Assembly: GCA_045647345.1 (NCBI GenBank)
Contig: JAZRMG010000094.1
Coordinates: forward strand, 1 to 9,339
DNA: 9,339 nt
Source of the DNA: UBA1189 sp045647345
GTDB taxonomy: Bacteria; Bacteroidota; Bacteroidia; Bacteroidales; Bacteroidaceae
Direction of reading: 5' to 3'
Shown here: positions 6,040-9,339 of the stretch, piece by piece
Layout: each line of letters begins with the position of its first letter
How positions within the stretch are numbered: position 1 is the first letter of the stretch
Made by a program: the position numbers and the translations under genes
Notes under the pieces: model-generated
Told to the model about the DNA's origin: nothing
Database searches by the model: none
Seen by the model: only the letters and a program-made list of their open reading frames with translations

Positions 6040-6615
6040 TTAATTGTTACAAAGATACTCTGCCAGTTTCTCCACTGCCTTAGCCCGGTGGCTGATGCGA
6101 TTTTTCACTTCGCTACCCAATTCGGCAAAGGTACGGTCATATCCGTCAGGCACAAAGATTGGATCGTAGCCGAATCCCCCTTCGCCACGGCGGTCACGGA
6201 TAATAGTACCGCGTACTACACCTTCAAAAAAGCGGAGTTCCTCACCTATCAATAACGCAATAACTGTACGAAATTGTGCCCCACGCTCATTTTCGTCCGT
6301 TAAATTTTGCAAAAGCTTATCCATGTTTGCTTCAGAGCCACCACCGCTGTAGCGTGCACTGTACACACCAGGAGCGCCATCAAGCGCATCCACCTCCAGA
6401 CCACTATCATCGGCAAAGCAGTCATAGCCATAGTGCTCTTTCACATAGCGTACCTTCTGTATAGCATTACCGGCAAAGGTATCGGCCGTTTCGGGGATAT
6501 CATCATGACATCCTATCTCTCGTAAGCTCAGCACCTCGTAGTTCTCGCCCAACATGGCTGCTACTTCTTCTAACTTGTGCGCATTATTGGTAGCGAATAC
6601 AATCTTTTGTTTCAT
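6040..6615 (-). CDS. rdgB: RdgB/HAM1 non-canonical purine NTP pyrophosphatase
   Basis: This cytosolic Mg-dependent enzyme hydrolyses dITP, ITP and XTP to the monophosphate and PPi, keeping deaminated purines out of DNA and RNA. The 191 residues carry the full signature: F-A-T-N-N-A-H-K at 7-14, E-T-A-D-T-F-A-G-N-A at 42-51, the catalytic A-D-D-S-G-L-E-V at 68-75, G-A-P-G-V-Y-S-A-R-Y at 80-89, F-E-G-V-V-R-G at 130-136, G-F-G-Y-D-P-I-F at 147-154 and S-H-R-A-K-A at 175-180. Length is normal for the family. I prefer the ATG at 6615; a GTG codon immediately before it would add only one Met. It lies 13 bases after the YitT-family gene and 5 bases before porZ, so it sits within a tight transcription unit. 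Confidence 0.96.
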   Translation of the reverse strand: MKQKIVFATNNAHKLEEVAAMLGENYEVLSLREIGCHDDIPETADTFAGNAIQKVRYVKEHYGYDCFADDSGLEVDALDGAPGVYSARYSGGGSEANMDKLLQNLTDENERGAQFRTVIALLIGEELRFFEGVVRGTIIRDRRGEGGFGYDPIFVPDGYDRTFAELGSEVKNRISHRAKAVEKLAEYLCNN

Positions 6616-6628
6616 CACTTACCTGTTT

Positions 6629-7537
6629 TCACTTTACTACTTTCATCTTATCAAATCCTTCGCCATAGACTCCCGTGACGTTACTCTGCGACACGAAAGC
6701 ATTGGGGTCTATATCATGGATGATACGGAAGAGGTTAACAGAATCTTGCCTGCGGGCTAGTACCACGAGCACCTTACGCGGCTGCTTGCTGTACCATCCC
6801 ATACCATCAAGCACCGTAACACCTCGATGAAGTTTTAAGTTGATGTAGTCGGCAATCTCCTCATACTTGTTAGAGAAGATAAGGAACTGTACCGATCGGC
6901 GCGTACTATTGATGTAGTAATCAAGCGACACACTCATTATGACCAATGCCACAAAACCAAACATCACACGACGCCAGTCATTGAATACAAAGTAGCAACT
7001 ACTGATGATAATGATATCGGAAATCATCGTAGCACGTCCGAAGCTGATATTGCGATACTTGTTGATGATGGCATTGACGATATCCATACCACCTGTACTG
7101 CCGTTGTGGGTAAAGGCAAGTCCCACACCGATACCAGCAGCTACAGCACCAAGCACGCAAGCCATAAAGTCCTGATTGGGACCGAGGAGCTGCATGAATT
7201 GCCCGTTGTCGTCCATAAACCACTTCTGCGTAACATCGAGCATCACAGTGAGCATACCTACAGCATAGATGGTCTTAACACAAAATTTCCAACCTAAGAG
7301 TCGTAGGGCAAACAGTAGCAAGACACCGTTGATACAAAGATATACCAACTGCATATCAATGCCTGTAGCATAATACACAATAGCAGAAATACCGGTGACA
7401 CCACCCATAGTAATCTGGTAGGGAAGCATGAAGCAACTCCAGCCTAATGAATAGATGAACAAACCGAGAGCAATGGCTAGATAGTCCTTGACCTCTCGCA
7501 TTATTTTATGCTTGTTGTCTAACAAAAAAGTTTGCAT
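6629..7537 (-). CDS. YitT-family membrane protein (DUF161 plus DUF2179)
   Basis: This is a 302-residue inner-membrane protein of the YitT family, whose function is not established. The first two thirds hold five to six hydrophobic segments, roughly 17-36, 64-82, 87-104, 124-144, 171-186 and 192-208. Between them lies the family signature H-N-G-S-T-G-G-M-D-I-V at 144-154 and an early M-G-G-V-T-G-I at 44-50. The last third (about 214-298) is the cytosolic DUF2179 domain, with R-G-V-T-V-L-D-G-M-G-W-Y at 238-249 and K-V-L-V-V-L-A-R-R-Q at 255-264. The ATG at 7537 is taken as start; an ATG at 7501 (Met13) is possible and would remove only a short charged tail. It follows leuS by 86 bases with a possible promoter in between, and leads directly into rdgB. 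Confidence 0.93.
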   Translation of the reverse strand: MQTFLLDNKHKIMREVKDYLAIALGLFIYSLGWSCFMLPYQITMGGVTGISAIVYYATGIDMQLVYLCINGVLLLFALRLLGWKFCVKTIYAVGMLTVMLDVTQKWFMDDNGQFMQLLGPNQDFMACVLGAVAAGIGVGLAFTHNGSTGGMDIVNAIINKYRNISFGRATMISDIIIISSCYFVFNDWRRVMFGFVALVIMSVSLDYYINSTRRSVQFLIFSNKYEEIADYINLKLHRGVTVLDGMGWYSKQPRKVLVVLARRQDSVNLFRIIHDIDPNAFVSQSNVTGVYGEGFDKMKVVK

Positions 7538-7560
7538 GATGGAAAGAATTTAATTCTGAA

Positions 7561-7616
7561 CTTTGAATTCTGGATAGAGACTCCACTGCATTTTCGGTTC
7601 AATCCAGAATCCAAAG
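7561..7616. repeat. Inverted repeat in the leuS-yitT leader
   Basis: CTTTGAATTCTGGAT at 7561-7575 is complementary to ATCCAGAATCCAAAG at 7602-7616 in 14 of 15 positions, with a 26-base loop. As minus-strand RNA the hairpin would lie between the leuS stop and the yitT start. No T-run follows it, so it is not a clear intrinsic terminator. It could attenuate, process or stabilise the message. One arm overlaps the TATCTTTG element at 7612-7619. A further AGAATT-T-AATTCT dyad lies at 7545-7557. The repeat is seen; its role is unknown. Confidence 0.6.
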
Positions 7617-7619
7617 ATA
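7612..7619 (-). promoter_or_regulatory. Possible -7 promoter element for yitT-rdgB-porZ (TATCTTTG)
   Basis: On the minus strand TATCTTTG matches TAnnTTTG exactly, just after the leuS stop and 74 bases before the yitT ATG. The -33 region is weak: TTG occurs with spacers of 15 and 24 bases but none at the usual distance. It may allow yitT, rdgB and porZ to be transcribed apart from leuS. The match is seen; its use is inferred. Confidence 0.4.
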
Positions 7620-7623
7620 GGTC

Positions 7624-9339
7624 TTACGATACTACAATATTCACAATCTTCTTGGGCACGACGATAACCTTGCGGATCGTCTTGCCATCGATGTACTTCT
7701 GTGTATTCTCGTTGGCGAGCACGGTCTCTTGGATGGCAGCATTGTCCAGGTCGGCAGCCAGCTCCATGGTGAAGCGGGTCTTACCGTTGAACGAGATAGA
7801 GTAAACGACGCTGTCCTCCTTGAGGTACTCCTCATTGTATGCGGGCCACTGGGCATCGCAAACAGAGCCTGTGCCACCGAGCAGCTCGAACAGCTCTTCG
7901 CACACATGAGGTGCGAAGGGTGCCAAGGCTACTACGAGAGGCATCAGCACCTCGCGCTTGGTGCACTTGAGCGACGAGAGTTCGTTTACACAAATCATAA
8001 AGGCACTGATAGAGGTGTTGTATGAGAAGGACTCAATGTCGCCAGTCACCTTCTTGAGCAACTTGTGCAGCGACTTCAGCTCCTCCTTGGTGGCAGCCTC
8101 ATCGGTCACGAGCAGCTCCTCGCCACGACCGTAGAAGAGGCTCCAGAACTTCTTGAGGAAGCGATGACAACCGTCGATACCGTTGGTGTCCCAAGGTTTC
8201 GACTGCTCTACGGGACCGAGGAACATCTCGTACATGCGCAGGGTGTCGGCACCATACTTCTCGACAATCATGTCGGGGTTCACAACGTTGAACATCGACT
8301 TTGACATCTTCTCAACTGCCCATCCGCAGATGTACTTGCCATCTTCGAGGATGAACTCAGCATCGGCATACTCGGGACGCCAAGCCTTGAAGGCCTCAAG
8401 GTCGAGCACGTCGTTGGCCACGATGTTTACATCCACATGGAGGGGAGTCACATCGTAGTCCTTCTTCAGGTTCAGCGATACGAAGGTGTTGGTATCCTTG
8501 ATACGGTATACGAAGTTACTGCGACCCTGAATCATACCCTGGTTCACCAGTTTCTGGAAGGGTTCGTCCTTCTTGCTGTAGCCGAGGTCGAAGAGGAACT
8601 TGTTCCAGAAGCGTGAGTAGATGAGGTGGCCTGTAGCATGCTCGCTACCACCTACGTAGAGGTCTACGTTCTGCCAATACTCACCCACCTTGCTGTCTAC
8701 GAGCGCCTCGTGGTTGCGGGGGTCCATATAGCGGAGGTAATAAGCTGATGAACCGGCAAAGCCAGGCATGGTGTTCAACTCGAGGGGGAAGATGGTGACG
8801 TTGTCAATCTTCTCGTTCTCTACTACGCAATTGTTTACAGTATCCCAAGCCCATACGGTTGCGTGACCCAATGGGGGCTCACCACTCTCTGTGGGGAGGA
8901 ACTTGGCCACTTCGGGAAGTTCGATGGGTAGGCATGTCTCGGGCACCATATAGGGCATACCCTCCTTATAGTATACGGGGAACGGCTCGCCCCAGTAGCG
9001 CTGGCGACTGAAGATGGCATCGCGCAAGCGGTAGTTCACCTTCACGCGGCCAAGGCCCTTCTCCTTGATATATTCTTTTGTGCGTGCGATAGCCTCCTTC
9101 ACATCCAAACCGTTGAGTACGAGGTCGCACTCGCCCGTCTGCTCGGGGCGGGGGGAGTTCATCATGATACCCTCCTTAGCATCGAAGCTCTCCTCAGATA
9201 CATCAGCGCCCTCGATGAGCGGACGTATCTCGAGACCGAAATGTTTGGCAAAAGCATAGTCGCGGCTATCGTGAGCGGGCACTGCCATGATGGCACCAGT
9301 ACCATAGCCTACAAGCACATAGTCAGAGATCCATACGGG
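7624..9339 (-). CDS. leuS: Leucyl-tRNA synthetase, C-terminal part (5' end off the window)
   Basis: This class I aminoacyl-tRNA synthetase joins leucine to tRNA-Leu in the cytosol. The frame stays open through base 9339, and the GTG at 9318 is internal, so the gene is cut by the right edge; 571 residues are visible of roughly 900 or more expected. Visible in order are the end of the CP1 editing domain (Y-G-T-G-A-I-M-A-V-P-A-H-D), the return to the catalytic core (Y-W-G-E-P-F-P-V; G-S-S-A-Y-Y-L-R-Y-M-D; V-G-G-S-E-H-A-T-G-H-L), the leucine-specific insert, the intact K-M-S-K-S loop (codons 8296-8310), the anticodon-binding helical domain and the C-terminal domain. The HIGH motif lies off the window. 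By eye its base composition is more GC-rich than that of the methyltransferase operon, consistent with a highly expressed gene. It heads the minus-strand cluster leuS-yitT-rdgB-porZ. Confidence 0.97.
   Translation of the reverse strand, partial: PVWISDYVLVGYGTGAIMAVPAHDSRDYAFAKHFGLEIRPLIEGADVSEESFDAKEGIMMNSPRPEQTGECDLVLNGLDVKEAIARTKEYIKEKGLGRVKVNYRLRDAIFSRQRYWGEPFPVYYKEGMPYMVPETCLPIELPEVAKFLPTESGEPPLGHATVWAWDTVNNCVVENEKIDNVTIFPLELNTMPGFAGSSAYYLRYMDPRNHEALVDSKVGEYWQNVDLYVGGSEHATGHLIYSRFWNKFLFDLGYSKKDEPFQKLVNQGMIQGRSNFVYRIKDTNTFVSLNLKKDYDVTPLHVDVNIVANDVLDLEAFKAWRPEYADAEFILEDGKYICGWAVEKMSKSMFNVVNPDMIVEKYGADTLRMYEMFLGPVEQSKPWDTNGIDGCHRFLKKFWSLFYGRGEELLVTDEAATKEELKSLHKLLKKVTGDIESFSYNTSISAFMICVNELSSLKCTKREVLMPLVVALAPFAPHVCEELFELLGGTGSVCDAQWPAYNEEYLKEDSVVYSISFNGKTRFTMELAADLDNAAIQETVLANENTQKYIDGKTIRKVIVVPKKIVNIVVS

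Noticed and set aside
7729..8458. Plus-strand open frames opposite leuS
   Set aside because: Antisense shadows caused by the codon use of leuS; the protein sequences resemble no family.
9316..9318. GTG at 9318 as start of leuS
   Set aside because: It falls inside the editing domain, and the frame continues to 9339 with typical LeuS sequence (W-I-S-D-Y-V-L-V-G-Y-G-T-G).
1..9339. Mobile element, phage, CRISPR, toxin-antitoxin or defence system
   Set aside because: No transposase, integrase, repeat array, tRNA-linked duplication or toxin-antitoxin pair was found on either strand; the gene content is core Bacteroidales.

Overview
The window looks like chromosomal DNA from a Bacteroidales bacterium (Bacteroidaceae or Prevotellaceae level; I cannot name a species). 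The evidence is a PorZ-like propeller protein with a type IX-style C-terminal domain, a periplasmic PepSY-like (DUF2874) protein beside a sensor kinase, promoter elements of the Bacteroidetes TAnnTTTG type, and A-rich leaders with few clear Shine-Dalgarno sites. No rRNA, tRNA, CRISPR array, insertion sequence or phage gene was seen, and coding density is high.

Left part, plus strand (1-1702): the 3' part of a sensor histidine kinase, entering from outside the window, is followed by a 189-base spacer with a TAnnTTTG element and a tandem 9-base direct repeat. Next comes a small exported two-repeat PepSY-like protein, closed by a strong intrinsic terminator. This resembles a two-component system with its own periplasmic accessory protein. 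The response regulator gene is probably just outside the left edge.

Middle part, plus strand (1763-3646): a second promoter region drives a probable three-gene operon with gaps of 21 and 5 bases. It encodes a SpoU/TrmH-family RNA methyltransferase, a pyridoxamine-phosphate-oxidase-like flavin protein, and a cation diffusion facilitator. The transporter carries Cys where the metal-site Asp of transmembrane helix 2 is expected.

Right part, minus strand (9339-3698): leuS (its 5' part lies off the window), then a YitT-family membrane protein, rdgB and porZ. The last three are tightly packed (gaps of 13 and 5 bases) and converge on the transporter operon. An 86-base leader between leuS and yitT holds a TAnnTTTG match and a 15-base inverted repeat. 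The set mixes housekeeping functions (leucine charging, nucleotide-pool cleaning) with an outer-surface protein.

The region is mostly ordinary core genome. I did not find a new multi-gene system. The points most worth a second look are the altered metal site of the transporter, the phased direct repeat before the PepSY-like gene, and the inverted repeat in the leuS-yitT leader. Four starts or ends differ from a naive longest-ORF reading: the kinase is open at the left edge, the methyltransferase starts at 1827, rdgB starts at 6615, and leuS is open at the right edge.
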